Source: Acidobacteriota bacterium
Lineage (GTDB): Bacteria > Acidobacteriota > Terriglobia > Terriglobales > Acidobacteriaceae
Assembly (NCBI GenBank): GCA_021800255.1
Contig: JAJYZC010000001.1
Coordinates: forward strand, 93,551 to 157,550
Reading direction: 5' to 3'
DNA length: 64,000 nt
Under the pieces are notes generated by a model, which was not told the origin of the DNA, made no database searches, and saw only the letters and a program-made list of their open reading frames with translations. The translations under genes and the position numbers were made by a program. Positions 1 to 8,555 of this stretch are shown here, in pieces (the first letter of the stretch is position 1; every line of letters starts with the position of its first letter).

Positions 1-1031
1 TGTTGTGGCCCACGCTGGAGTTCATCCTCGGCGTCTCCATGATCATTACCCTGCTCGCCGGCGGCCACCTGGTGCTAGCCCATCGCATCAACGTCGGGCA
101 GTTCGTGGCTTTTAACACTTACATGATTATGCTCATCTGGCCCATCATCGCCGTGGGCTGGGTCATCAACATCTTTGAGCGCGGCACCGCCTCGGTTAAG
201 CGCATCTACGAGCTGCTGCAAGCTGAGCCGGCTATCGACGACCGCCGCTCCGCGGTTTCAGCTTTTGGACCAGAGACAGTGCTGAGAGGGGAGATCGAAT
301 TCCGCCATCTCAACTTCAATTACAACGGCGCGCCGGTTTTGCGCGACGTATCGCTCCACATTCCCGCCGGCTCCAGCCTGGCCATCGTCGGCCCCACCGG
401 CTCCGGCAAGTCCACGCTCGTCCATCTCATCACGCGCCTCTATGAAGCGCCGGAGGGATCGCTGCTCATCGATGGCCGCCCGGTGCGCGATTATCCCCTC
501 GCCGTCTTGCGCCGCAACATCGGCATGGTGCCCCAGGAAACCTTTCTGTTCAGTGAGACCATCCGCGAAAACCTCGTCTTCGGCGCGCCCCACGCCAGCG
601 CGGAGGAGCTTCTAGCGGCAGCCGAAGCCGCCCACATTCGCCAGGAATTCGAGGAGTTTCCGCAGGGCTATGAAACCATGGTCGGCGAGCGCGGCGTCAC
701 CCTCTCGGGCGGGCAGAAGCAGCGCACAGCCATCGCCCGCGCCCTCGTGCGCCATCCCGCCATTCTCATACTCGACGACGCCCTGGCCAGCGTGGACACC
801 TACACCGAAGAGCGCATCCTGAGCGGACTGCGCAACTATGCCGCCTCCGCCACCACCATTCTCATCTCGCACCGCGTGTCTACGGTTCGCAATGCGGACC
901 GCATCGCGGTGCTCGATCACGGCAGAGTTGTGGAGGCGGGCCGGCACGATGAGCTGCTGGCTCTCGACGGCTACTACGCCAGCCTCTGCCGGAAGCAGCA
1001 GATCGAGGAGGAACTTACGGTCGCCAACTAG
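1..1031 (+). CDS. ABC exporter, permease-ATPase fusion (MsbA-like), 3' part
   Basis: This is the C-terminal part of a half-transporter that couples ATP hydrolysis to export of a lipid, peptide or drug across the inner membrane. The visible 342 residues begin inside the membrane domain, with hydrophobic helices at about 5-55, and continue into a full nucleotide-binding domain. That domain shows Walker A GPTGSGKST (about 130-138), the signature LSGGQKQR (about 234), Walker B ILILDDA and the switch His in ISHRVST. The gene enters from the left edge, so its start is not visible. It converges on fliS, leaving about 50 bases between the two stops. The substrate cannot be inferred. Confidence 0.9.
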   Translation, partial: LWPTLEFILGVSMIITLLAGGHLVLAHRINVGQFVAFNTYMIMLIWPIIAVGWVINIFERGTASVKRIYELLQAEPAIDDRRSAVSAFGPETVLRGEIEFRHLNFNYNGAPVLRDVSLHIPAGSSLAIVGPTGSGKSTLVHLITRLYEAPEGSLLIDGRPVRDYPLAVLRRNIGMVPQETFLFSETIRENLVFGAPHASAEELLAAAEAAHIRQEFEEFPQGYETMVGERGVTLSGGQKQRTAIARALVRHPAILILDDALASVDTYTEERILSGLRNYAASATTILISHRVSTVRNADRIAVLDHGRVVEAGRHDELLALDGYYASLCRKQQIEEELTVAN

Positions 1032-1084
1032 GGCCAGCGAGCCGCTCGCCCAGCGAGTGGTTCAGGTGGCGGCTTGAACGCCCT

Positions 1085-1564
1085 TCAGGCCGTCCAGTTA
1101 GAAGACGCCGCGGAATCTGCTTCTCTGCCGGAACTGCCGCTGCCCGCCGGGCTGCGCGGCGGCATGGTCAGCAACCGTCCCGCGGATGGCTGCGCCCCCG
1201 CGTCAATCGGTATTTCTCGGGCCACCTGGCGCCACGCATTGCGCACATTGCGCACACAGGCGATGGCGTGCTCGAACTTCGGCTTGGAGGCTGACTGGGA
1301 GGCCTGCAGGATCTGCGCAAAGATCGAGGCATAAAACTCGCTCAACGCCTGCGCCGGCTTTCCCCCTACATCCATGCGCAGCCGCGCCTGCAAGTGAAGC
1401 ACGATGTCCAGCGCGCGCTTGACCGCCGCTCTGCGTTCCTCCGCGTTGCCGCGCTCTACCGCCTCCATCGCGGCGTACAAAAAGCGGATGATGCCGTCGT
1501 ACAACGCCACAACAAGATCCACCGCCGACGCCCCATCCAACGCATGCTCCCGGTAACTTCCCAT
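1085..1564 (-). CDS. fliS: Flagellar export chaperone FliS
   Basis: FliS binds the C-terminal helix of flagellin in the cytosol, prevents early polymerisation and delivers flagellin to the export gate. The 159-residue product has the family hallmarks: an N-terminal Y-x-x-x-A segment, then LVVALYDGIIRFLYAAMEAVERGN and a helix-rich body with VLHLQARLRMDVGG. The last 40 or so residues, rich in Ala, Ser and Pro, extend past the usual 125-135 residue fold. The ATG is preceded by AAGGAG and lies 14 bases after the fliD stop, so the two are probably co-transcribed. Confidence 0.88.
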   Translation of the reverse strand: MGSYREHALDGASAVDLVVALYDGIIRFLYAAMEAVERGNAEERRAAVKRALDIVLHLQARLRMDVGGKPAQALSEFYASIFAQILQASQSASKPKFEHAIACVRNVRNAWRQVAREIPIDAGAQPSAGRLLTMPPRSPAGSGSSGREADSAASSNWTA

Positions 1565-1578
1565 GAATTTCTGGCTCC

Positions 1579-3975
1579 TTAGCCGTTCATATTCTGGTCA
1601 TAGCCCGTGATTGCCGAGTAGAGCTCGTTCATGCCGTTCAACTGCGAGGGCAGCTCTTGGAGAATCTCATTGGCGCTGTTCAGCTCCGCGGTCAAACTCG
1701 ATTGCTCAGCCGAGATCATGCTGCTTTCCTTGGATATCTCGGCATTCAGAGTCGACTCGGTGCTGCTGTTCGAGCTCTCGGCCAGCGCCAGGATGCCGGC
1801 CGGCGAACTGGTGCCGGCGTTTGTCAGTACGTTGGCGAAGGTCGTGCCCCAACTGTTCGCGTTCTGGAAAAATCCCACCACGCTCGAATAATCGGTGTTC
1901 AGCAAGGAGTCCAGCGTGTTGGCGTCGAAGGTGAGCGAGCCATCGTTGTTCACGCTGATGCCCAGATCGGTCAGACTGCCGATGTCCGACGACGCCGTAT
2001 AGTTCAGCGGGGTAGTTGTCGTATCCGTCAGGTTAGAGGTGTCCACGGTCAGCGCCCCGGCCGCGCCGTCCGTGCCTGACTGGAGGGAGAGGCTCACCGT
2101 TCCGTCGCTGTTGTTCACTACCGACGCCGTGACCCCGATGTTGGCGTCATTGATCGCCGTGGCTAGGCCGGCAACCGTGCCGGGAGTGGAAGAGCCGCCC
2201 ACGTTCACGGTTTGCGGCGTGCCGCTGCCCACCTGAATCGTGATGTATCCTGAGAGCGCGTCGCTGCTGCTGGCCATCTCGCCCACCGTGCCGCTGTCCG
2301 CCGTGGTGCCGGTATAGCCCCCTGTATCGGTGTAGCTCAGGACCGCGGGGTTTGTGGTCAGAGCGGAGGTCACCGCCAGCGCGCCGCTCGATCCATCGGT
2401 CTGGGAGGCCAGGGTCAGCATCGATTGCCCATTACTCGTGACCACGGCCGCGGTCACGCCGATGTCCGCCGAATTGATTGCGCCGGCCAGCCCGGAGAGC
2501 GTATCCACGCCGCTCCCTGTGTAAAAGGTTCCATTGCCCGAAGTGCCCGCGCCGATGACAAAGGTTTCCTCCGATCCGCTGCCCACCTGGATGGTGATCG
2601 AGCCGCTCAGGGTGGCGTTCAAATTCGTTGGAATCGAAGTGAAATAGCCGTCCGGGTTCTGCATGTTCAGGCTGCCCAAAAGCTGCTGCTGGAGCAAGGA
2701 AAGCGTGGGCGAGCCGAAGAGCGGCTCAGCGGTGCCTGAACTGGTATTCCCCTCCTGCGTATTGATGGCGCTGATGAGCGAGTTATAGTCGCTGACGAAC
2801 TGGTTGACCGTGCTCTCGACCCCCGTGTTGTCGTTGCCGATGATGACCTGCACCTGCTCGGGGCTGCCGTTCGATTCCTGCGGGCTGGGCGCCAAAAGCT
2901 GGAAGGTAACGCCGGGGATGAGGTTGGACACGGTATTGGAGGCGCTCGACAGTTCTACGCCGTCCACCGTAAGGCTGGCATTGACTCCGGTGACCGCGGA
3001 GGTATAAGCCAGCGCGGTGCTGGGGTCCACCAGGCCGGAGGTGACGGCCAGCGTCCCCGCCGGGCCGGCCGTTCCCGAGGTAAGCTGGAGGCTGGCCGTG
3101 CCGTCGCTGTTGTTCACAATCGATGCGCTGAAGCCCAGCCCCGAAGAGTTGGCGTTGATGTAGGACTCGAGGTCGGCAAGCGTGGTGCCGCCTTCGGCCG
3201 TCGCCACCGCGCTCATGTTGATCGTCTGCGGGCTGCCGCTGCCCACCGTCACGCTCAGCGTTCCGGTCGAGGTCAGCGCTTCGCTGGTGCTGGCTACAGC
3301 GGTAAAGAGCGCGGTCGAATACGCGCTGCCGCTGCCGGCCGTTACGCTGGCGTTCAGCGTATTCGCCGCTGCCGCGCTCAGCGAGTTGTTGCTCACCGTG
3401 ATGTTGCCGTCCGCGCCCGAAGTGTTGGAGACCAGGCTCAGCCGCGAGCCGTTGGCGTCGGTGAGTACGCTGGCCGTAATGCCCGCCCCGGAAGCGTTGA
3501 TGGCCGAGGCCAGGCCCGACAGCGTGTCGTCGCTGGAGTTGAGAGTGATGGTCTGCGCCGTGCCGCTGCCCACTTGGAGCGTGATTGAGCCCGTGAGCGT
3601 CGCCGAGGCGCTGGCCAGCGGCGCCAGATAGCCGCTCGCGGTCTGGGCCAGGCTATTCACCACCACTGTGTGCGTGCCCGCGGTGGCCGAAGACGAGGCC
3701 GCCGTCAGCTCCAGCACATTGGTGTCCGAGCTCGACCCCGTCTTCTCCGCAAGAATCCCTTGCAAGTCAGTCAACGAGCTCATGTCGTTGGAGAGATTCG
3801 AGAGCAGTGTGCCCAGATTGGAGATCACCGTGTCCTGGCTCTCCAGGCTGCTCAACTGGTTCTGCCAGGGCGTTACCACCTGCTGGAGGTTGCTTACAAT
3901 CTGGGCCACGGTCGAGCTTACGTCGAACCCCGTGCCGCTGGTCGGCGACCCGAAACTCAACCCTACCGTGCCCAT
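1579..3975 (-). CDS. fliD: Flagellar filament cap protein FliD with four hook-IN-motif repeats
   Basis: FliD caps the growing filament and helps flagellin monomers fold into it. The start at 3975 is chosen because GGAGG lies 5 bases upstream; an in-frame ATG at 4014 lacks such a site. The 798-residue product has an N-terminal FliD domain (about 5-105; GTGFDVSSTVAQIV), a long middle, and a C-terminal FliD domain ending in a coiled coil (LNAEISKESSMISAEQSSL). The middle holds four related hook-IN-type units at about 128-195, 238-312, 456-537 and 573-645, each with the pattern G-x-ITxQVGSG, then L-GLA-AIN, then SLxS-T-G. Typical FliD is 450-650 residues, so this one is enlarged by repeat amplification. 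It is followed by fliS. Confidence 0.9.
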   Translation of the reverse strand: MGTVGLSFGSPTSGTGFDVSSTVAQIVSNLQQVVTPWQNQLSSLESQDTVISNLGTLLSNLSNDMSSLTDLQGILAEKTGSSSDTNVLELTAASSSATAGTHTVVVNSLAQTASGYLAPLASASATLTGSITLQVGSGTAQTITLNSSDDTLSGLASAINASGAGITASVLTDANGSRLSLVSNTSGADGNITVSNNSLSAAAANTLNASVTAGSGSAYSTALFTAVASTSEALTSTGTLSVTVGSGSPQTINMSAVATAEGGTTLADLESYINANSSGLGFSASIVNNSDGTASLQLTSGTAGPAGTLAVTSGLVDPSTALAYTSAVTGVNASLTVDGVELSSASNTVSNLIPGVTFQLLAPSPQESNGSPEQVQVIIGNDNTGVESTVNQFVSDYNSLISAINTQEGNTSSGTAEPLFGSPTLSLLQQQLLGSLNMQNPDGYFTSIPTNLNATLSGSITIQVGSGSEETFVIGAGTSGNGTFYTGSGVDTLSGLAGAINSADIGVTAAVVTSNGQSMLTLASQTDGSSGALAVTSALTTNPAVLSYTDTGGYTGTTADSGTVGEMASSSDALSGYITIQVGSGTPQTVNVGGSSTPGTVAGLATAINDANIGVTASVVNNSDGTVSLSLQSGTDGAAGALTVDTSNLTDTTTTPLNYTASSDIGSLTDLGISVNNDGSLTFDANTLDSLLNTDYSSVVGFFQNANSWGTTFANVLTNAGTSSPAGILALAESSNSSTESTLNAEISKESSMISAEQSSLTAELNSANEILQELPSQLNGMNELYSAITGYDQNMNG

Positions 3976-4100
3976 CGAACCCTCCGCCATGAATGAAAGC
4001 AGCCCCGAATCCACACCGCGATCGGGCGCATTGGAAAACCCTCATCCACGCCCCGCGTCGCCGAAGATGCCTCTCCGGCGCCCACCGCCTGATGCCGCTC

Positions 4101-4108
4101 TTATCGGC
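4101..4108 (-). promoter_or_regulatory. Possible sigma-28 -10 element for fliD
   Basis: On the minus strand this reads GCCGATAA, an exact match to the flagellar sigma-28 (FliA) -10 consensus, about 125 bases before fliD. The -35 position, 11 bases upstream, reads TCATCTCT and fits TAAAGTTT poorly, so the site is uncertain. The 302-base gap between flagellin and fliD otherwise shows only the hairpin at 4163-4195. Confidence 0.4.
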
Positions 4109-4162
4109 GAAGGCTCGAAAGAGATGAATCGCTCCGCCGCGGCGGCCGGCTTTGGCGCCCAA

Positions 4163-4195
4163 GCAGAAGGGCGCCCGTGAGAGCACCCCTTCTGC
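4163..4195 (-). terminator. Hairpin downstream of flagellin
   Basis: GCAGAAGGG and CCCTTCTGC form a perfect 9-bp stem around a 15-base loop, about 80 bases after the flagellin stop. No T-tract follows on the minus strand, so this may be a Rho-dependent end or an mRNA-stabilising hairpin instead of a classical intrinsic terminator. Confidence 0.4.
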
Positions 4196-4277
4196 CGCTG
4201 GCGGCCTTGCGCCGCGTTCACACTACCCCGGTTGATTTCACCCCACGGACCAGAGATCTATCCGTAGGGAGCTGTGT

Positions 4278-5573
4278 TTACTGCAACAGCTTCAGCACCT
4301 CCTGCTGCACGCTGTTGGCCTGCGCCAAGGCCGAGATGCCGGTCTGGGTCAGGATCTCGTACTTGCTCATGTTGGAGGTTGCGGAGGCGTAGTCGGTGGC
4401 CTGCACCGCGTTCTGGGCCGACTGCACGTTCTCCTGCTGCGTGCTCATCACGTTGCTGACCGAGTTGAGCGTGTTGATCTGGGCGCCGATGTAGCCGTCC
4501 TGGGCGGCCACATCGCTGATGGCTGTGCTCAGCGCCGTCAGCGCCGCCTGCGCGTCGGCTTGTGAGGTCAGGTTAGTTGAGCTCAGATTCTGGCCGCCGC
4601 TGTCGGTGTAGCTGATCGTCGCCACGCCGCCGCTCGCGTCGTTGGCCAGGGTGGCCGGCGCGGTGCTTGTCTGGCCGCTGCTGGTGTCGTAGATCGCGGT
4701 CGTTCCCTGAGCGATCTCCTGGTCTTGATTGGCTTGCGTCGGAGCGGTTCCGCTCTCGATGTGCCCGCCGACGATCTCGATGCCGGTCTGGCTACCGGCA
4801 GCCGAATCCCCAGCCGCGGTTCCCGTGGTGAAGGTGGCTGTCAGGCCTAGACCCGATCCGTTGATGGCGGAGATCAGTCCGTTCACGGTGTCCGTTGCCG
4901 GCGTAATCGTCGTTGTGCCCGGGTTACCCGAAGCATCGACGTAGCTGATGGTGAAGGTGCCGCCCGCGTCGAGCGAGTCGGTCGACTGAGCGTTCACGGT
5001 GGCTGTGGAGAGATCGACAAACTCGTTCTGGCCGGCGCTATAGTTCATCGCGCCCGCCGTGTCGCCCACGCTAGAGGAGGACAACGAGCGGATATTGAGG
5101 TCGTCGATCGACGAGCCGGTGCTGGAGGCGTCGCCGACAAAGATATTGGTGTTGGAGTCGAAAACAGCTTGGTCGTTATAGGTGGTCGTGGCGCCGATGT
5201 TGTTGATTTCTGACAGGATCGACTGGTACTCCTGGTTGGCGGCTGCGTCCTGCGTGGAGTTGAGCGTGCCGTTGGAGGCCTCGGTAGCCAGCGTAACCGC
5301 GCGGTTGAGCAGGCTGGTGACCTGCGACAGTGCGCCATCGGCCACTTGCAACAGGCCCACGCCTTCGGTGGCGTTGGTCTCCGACTGGGTCAGCGCCGTC
5401 TGGTTGGCTTCCAAGCCGTCGACCAGCGACAGGCCGGCGGCGTCGTCGGCCCCGGAGTTGATCCGCGAGCCGGTGGACAACTGCTCGAGAACCGTGCTCA
5501 GGCTGTTGTTGCTATTGTTGAGTGCGTTCTCCGCATACACCGCGGAGAGGTTGTTCAAGACACCCAGGGACAT
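4278..5573 (-). CDS. fliC: Flagellin
   Basis: Flagellin is the filament subunit, exported through the flagellar type III apparatus. The start at 5573 is set by AAGGAG seven bases upstream and by the family N-terminus MSLGVLNNLSAVYAENAL; the open frame extends about 190 codons further upstream without flagellin similarity. The 431-residue product has D0/D1 helices at 1-150 (LSTGSRINSGADDAAGL), a variable surface region at about 160-340, and C-terminal D1/D0 helices (QINTLNSVSNVMSTQQENVQSAQNAVQATDYA in the 365-396 stretch) ending in LKLLQ. The variable region contains one IN-like unit at about 204-268, similar in plan to the FliD repeats. A sigma-28-type promoter lies upstream. Confidence 0.93.
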   Translation of the reverse strand: MSLGVLNNLSAVYAENALNNSNNSLSTVLEQLSTGSRINSGADDAAGLSLVDGLEANQTALTQSETNATEGVGLLQVADGALSQVTSLLNRAVTLATEASNGTLNSTQDAAANQEYQSILSEINNIGATTTYNDQAVFDSNTNIFVGDASSTGSSIDDLNIRSLSSSSVGDTAGAMNYSAGQNEFVDLSTATVNAQSTDSLDAGGTFTISYVDASGNPGTTTITPATDTVNGLISAINGSGLGLTATFTTGTAAGDSAAGSQTGIEIVGGHIESGTAPTQANQDQEIAQGTTAIYDTSSGQTSTAPATLANDASGGVATISYTDSGGQNLSSTNLTSQADAQAALTALSTAISDVAAQDGYIGAQINTLNSVSNVMSTQQENVQSAQNAVQATDYASATSNMSKYEILTQTGISALAQANSVQQEVLKLLQ

Positions 5574-5683
5574 GGGGTTCTCCTTGTTGGATGCGGTGAT
5601 TTGCGGTCCCTGGTCCGGATGCGCTCCCCTATGGATGACCCTGGGGTGCTGCTCTCGGCGCGGAACCGACGCATCTGGCCCCT

Positions 5684-5710
5684 TCTTCGGCGCGAGCCTT
5701 TCGGACTTTA
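5684..5710 (-). promoter_or_regulatory. Sigma-28 (FliA-type) promoter of flagellin
   Basis: The minus strand reads TAAAGTCC, an 11-base spacer, then GCCGAAGA. The consensus is TAAAGTTT-N11-GCCGATAA, so each half matches 6 of 8 with exact spacing. Transcription would begin near 5677, giving a leader of about 100 bases before the flagellin ATG at 5573. Confidence 0.65.
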
Positions 5711-5767
5711 TCCCCCCGTCTTTTGTGTCCCGCGGCGGACACTTTCGCCGGCTTGGTTCTAATTTTT

Positions 5768-5793
5768 TAACCTTTCCTCCGGCCTGCCGATAA
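5768..5793 (+). promoter_or_regulatory. Sigma-28-like promoter of the flbD-motA-motB operon
   Basis: TAACCTTT (5768-5775) and GCCGATAA (5786-5793) are separated by 10 bases. The -10 half is an exact FliA consensus match, and the -35 half matches 6 of 8 with a spacer one base short. The start point would be near 5800, directly before AAAGGAG (5801-5807), giving a very short leader to the flbD ATG at 5817. Confidence 0.55.
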
Positions 5794-5816
5794 CCTCTGC
5801 AAAGGAGTTCTTGGCG

Positions 5817-6125
5817 ATGATCGAACTGACCCGCCTCAACGGGACTGCCATCGTGTTGAATAGCGATCTGATCAAGACCGCCGAAGCCTCGCCGGACACG
5901 ATGCTGACGTTGATCAACGGAGAAAAGCTGATTGTGCGCGAGGAAACCGCGGAGGTCGTCGAGCGAGTGCTCGCCTACCGCGCGCGCCTGCTGGCGGGCG
6001 TAGCCAAGCGCCTGCCCAATCTGGCCGGCCTGGAGCGCGTTGCCGCTCTGGCCAGCCTCGACTTGGCAGGGCAACCGGGAGCGCCTGCGGCGCCGCTCCA
6101 ATCGAGCCCCGGCCACGCGCATTGA
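5817..6125 (+). CDS. flbD: FlbD/SwrD family flagellar protein
   Basis: Small cytosolic protein of the FlbD (SwrD) family, found in flagellar operons next to motA/motB and linked in Bacillus to flagellar power. The 102-residue product starts MIELTRLNGTAIVLNSDLI and carries the family core of about 60 residues (TPDTMLTLINGEKL-like segment, then VVERVLAYR). The last 35 residues are an Ala/Pro-rich tail beyond the usual length. An upstream TTG at 5811 is only 3 bases from AAAGGAG, so the ATG at 5817, with 9 bases spacing, is preferred. motA follows after 54 bases. Confidence 0.85.
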   Translation: MIELTRLNGTAIVLNSDLIKTAEASPDTMLTLINGEKLIVREETAEVVERVLAYRARLLAGVAKRLPNLAGLERVAALASLDLAGQPGAPAAPLQSSPGHAH

Positions 6126-6179
6126 AAACCGGCCAATCGGCATCCACCACCTGCCCGGCTGAAGATCGAGGAGCGGCTC

Positions 6180-6953
6180 ATGGATAAAGCAAGCATCGGC
6201 GGCGTATTTCTAGCCCTCACCGGCATTATCGCCGGGCTTCTGATCGAGGGTGGAAACCTGGGCCAGGTTCTGCAGCCCACGGCCGCTCTGATCGTCTTCG
6301 GGGGCACGCTGGGCGCGGTGCTCTTGCAGTTCCCTCTTACTACGGTCATCGCCGCCTTTCGCAGCCTGATCCATATCTTCGCTGCGCCGCAGAAGCACGA
6401 TGCAGGACTCATCCAGTTGCTGGTCGCCTTCGCCAACAAGGCCCGCCGTCAAGGTGTGGTCGCCCTCGACGCCGACCTCGAAGGCATTCGGGACCCCTTC
6501 CTCAAACAGACCGTCATGTTGGCCGTCGATGGCACCGAGCCGGCCGAATTGCGCAAAATGATGCGCGTCAGCCTCGACTCGATCACCGAAGAGGAAGAAC
6601 GCCTGCCCGCCGTCTTCGAGTCCGCCGGCGGCTTCTCGCCAACCATCGGCATCCTCGGCGCCGTCCTCGGCCTGATTCAGGTGATGCAGCACCTCGACAA
6701 CATTCACGCGGTGGGCCGGGGCATCGCCGTGGCCTTCGTAGCCACCATCTACGGAGTAGGTCTCGCCAATCTCTTCTTTCTGCCCCTGGCCGGCAAGATG
6801 CACCTGCGCATCCGCGATGGACACCGCCGCCGCGAGATGATGCTCGAAGGGGTCATCTCCATCCTTGAGGGCATGAACCCGCGTATGCTCGAAATCAAGC
6901 TCAGCGGCTTCCTCGACGACCTCAACCGCGAAAAGAAAGAGCGCGCCGCATGA
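6180..6953 (+). CDS. motA: Flagellar motor stator protein MotA
   Basis: MotA forms the inner-membrane stator channel with MotB and turns ion flow into torque on FliG. The 257-residue product has four hydrophobic segments: two near the N-terminus (SIGGVFLALTGIIAGLLIEGG; ALIVFGGTLGAVLLQFPL) and two after the cytoplasmic domain (FSPTIGILGAVLGLIQVM; GIAVAFVATIYGVGLANLFFLPLAGKM). The charged cytoplasmic loop that contacts FliG lies between them (RKMMRVSLDSITEEEER). GAGGAG is 6 bases before the ATG. The stop overlaps the motB start as ATGA, indicating translational coupling. The coupling ion (H+ or Na+) cannot be decided from this. Confidence 0.94.
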   Translation: MDKASIGGVFLALTGIIAGLLIEGGNLGQVLQPTAALIVFGGTLGAVLLQFPLTTVIAAFRSLIHIFAAPQKHDAGLIQLLVAFANKARRQGVVALDADLEGIRDPFLKQTVMLAVDGTEPAELRKMMRVSLDSITEEEERLPAVFESAGGFSPTIGILGAVLGLIQVMQHLDNIHAVGRGIAVAFVATIYGVGLANLFFLPLAGKMHLRIRDGHRRREMMLEGVISILEGMNPRMLEIKLSGFLDDLNREKKERAA

Positions 6954-7768
6954 ACCCCCATTCCAACAAGGGCCGCATCGGCCACGACCGCTGGCTGGTC
7001 TCCTATGCCGATTTCATCACCCTGATGTTCGCCTTCTTCGTCGTCCTTTACGCCTTCGCCAATGCCAAGCAAAAACAGCAGATCGCGGTTGCAGCCTCCA
7101 TCCAGTCCGCCTTCCGCTCCATGGGCATCTTTCCCGGGGCCGCAAGCAAAGCCTCCAAGTTATCCGGCGGGCCCGGCGCCGGCGAGGCCGACATGCCCAT
7201 GAGCACCGTGATGGAGGAGGATCTGCTGTCTCCCGCTCAGGTTAAGAACGACCTCAACCGCATCGGCAGCGAACTCACACAAACCCTCGCCCAACAGGTC
7301 GCCAACCGCACCGTCTCCATCCATATGGGTCAGGACGGGCTGGTCATCAGCCTGCGCGAGGCCGGTTTCTTCGATTCCGGCTCGGCTACCCCCAAGCCCC
7401 AGTCCCTGCCCACTCTCCGTCAGATCGCCGCCACGCTCGGCCACACGCCCTATGACGTTCGCATTGAGGGCTTCACTGACAACGTACCCATCCACAACGC
7501 CCAATTCGACTCCAACTGGGAGCTTTCCACCGCCCGCGCCACGGGAATCCTCCGCCTCTTCCTGGAACTGAAAGCCATCCCTCCCGACCGCCTTTCGGCC
7601 GCCGGATACGCGCAATATCATCCTGTGGCCAGCAACGCGACCGCCGAGGGCCGCGCCCAGAATCGCCGCGTCGATCTCGTCGTACTGCCCCGCACCAGAA
7701 TCAACTTCGCCGCTTCGAATTCCCTGCCGCCCAGCGGTTCCTGGCGCAAGATTACCGACGAGCACTAG
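6950..7768 (+). CDS. motB: Flagellar motor stator protein MotB
   Basis: MotB anchors the stator to peptidoglycan and carries the ion-binding aspartate. The 272-residue product has a single membrane helix near residues 18-38, with the essential Asp at D21 in [13 protein letters not shown] periplasmic linker follows, then an OmpA-like peptidoglycan-binding domain at about 140-255 ([36 protein letters not shown]). Its ATG overlaps the motA stop. Its TAG and that of yjbQ on the opposite strand share the palindrome CTAG at 7765-7768. Confidence 0.94.
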   Translation: MNPHSNKGRIGHDRWLVSYADFITLMFAFFVVLYAFANAKQKQQIAVAASIQSAFRSMGIFPGAASKASKLSGGPGAGEADMPMSTVMEEDLLSPAQVKNDLNRIGSELTQTLAQQVANRTVSIHMGQDGLVISLREAGFFDSGSATPKPQSLPTLRQIAATLGHTPYDVRIEGFTDNVPIHNAQFDSNWELSTARATGILRLFLELKAIPPDRLSAAGYAQYHPVASNATAEGRAQNRRVDLVVLPRTRINFAASNSLPPSGSWRKITDEH

Positions 7769-8196
7769 TCTGTCTCGCTCGCCGTTACTCCCAGCACCTT
7801 CACGATCACCCGTTTGCGCCGCTGGCCGTCGAACTCCGCGTAGAAAATCCGCTGCCACGTTCCCAGGTCGAGACGGCCGTTGGTCACCGGCAAGGTCGTC
7901 TCATGGTGCAAGAGCAGCGACTTCAGGTGCGCGTCCCCGTTGTCTTCGCCGGTGCGGTGATGGCGGTAATCGGGCCGCGCCGGCGCCAGCTTCTCCAGCC
8001 ACTCGCCGATGTCCTCGATCAACCCGCTCTCCAGGTCGTTGACATAGATCGCCGCCGTGATGTGCATGGGAGAAACGAAGCATAGCCCGTCTTTGACGCC
8101 GCTGCGGCACACAATCTCTTCCACCTCGCCGGTGATGTGCACCATCTCCCGGCGCTTGTGGGTCTCAAATACCAAATACTCCGTGTAACTCTTCAT
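7765..8196 (-). CDS. yjbQ: YjbQ/UPF0047 family protein
   Basis: Member of the YjbQ (UPF0047) family, small trimeric proteins; some show weak thiamine phosphate synthase activity in vitro but their true role is unsettled. The 143-residue product matches the usual length and has the family segments [28 protein letters not shown] (about residues 30-57), [19 protein letters not shown] with conserved His residues, and [16 protein letters not shown] near the end. The start at 8196 follows GGAG by 5 bases; an in-frame ATG 15 bases upstream has no such site. It is a single gene converging on motB. Confidence 0.88.
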   Translation of the reverse strand: MKSYTEYLVFETHKRREMVHITGEVEEIVCRSGVKDGLCFVSPMHITAAIYVNDLESGLIEDIGEWLEKLAPARPDYRHHRTGEDNGDAHLKSLLLHHETTLPVTNGRLDLGTWQRIFYAEFDGQRRKRVIVKVLGVTASETD

Positions 8197-8555
8197 TGGG
8201 TCTCCACGCATACAGCCGCATCTCCGCCTGCTCCTTCGCCGCTTCTCCGAAGGGGCTCGATCTTGGATCCATTTTTATCTTACAGATCGCCGCACCCTGT
8301 CGCGTGCTGCCCCCTTGCTGGCCTGCCGCATGGTTTACTAAGATTTGTAGAGGCCAAACGCACCCACGCTGGGCGCGAGGCTGCCCGTGATGAATGGTAT
8401 TCCCTGGTGCTGAAATTGCCGGAGATCAACACCTCTCCGCTTTTTTGCATCCCAATCCAGAGTGGCGGAATCGCTCAGCTTTCCGCTGCGCACGATAAAT
8501 AGACTTCCCGCGATGCGGCCGCGACGATGGGCCCCAACGGAGGGAAAGGGGGGTT
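8197..8555. other. Divergent intergenic region between yjbQ and the cytochrome-porin operon
   Basis: These 359 bases separate two divergent genes and must hold both promoters. A ribosome site (AAAGGGGGG) lies just before 8556. I see no convincing sigma-70 hexamer pair, no operator-like palindrome and no RNA gene. ORFs here are short and lack family features. Confidence 0.5.

Noticed and set aside
5574..6143. N-terminal extension of the flagellin frame
   Set aside because: It overlaps flbD and the sigma-28 promoters, and flagellin begins at MSLGVLNN with its own ribosome site.
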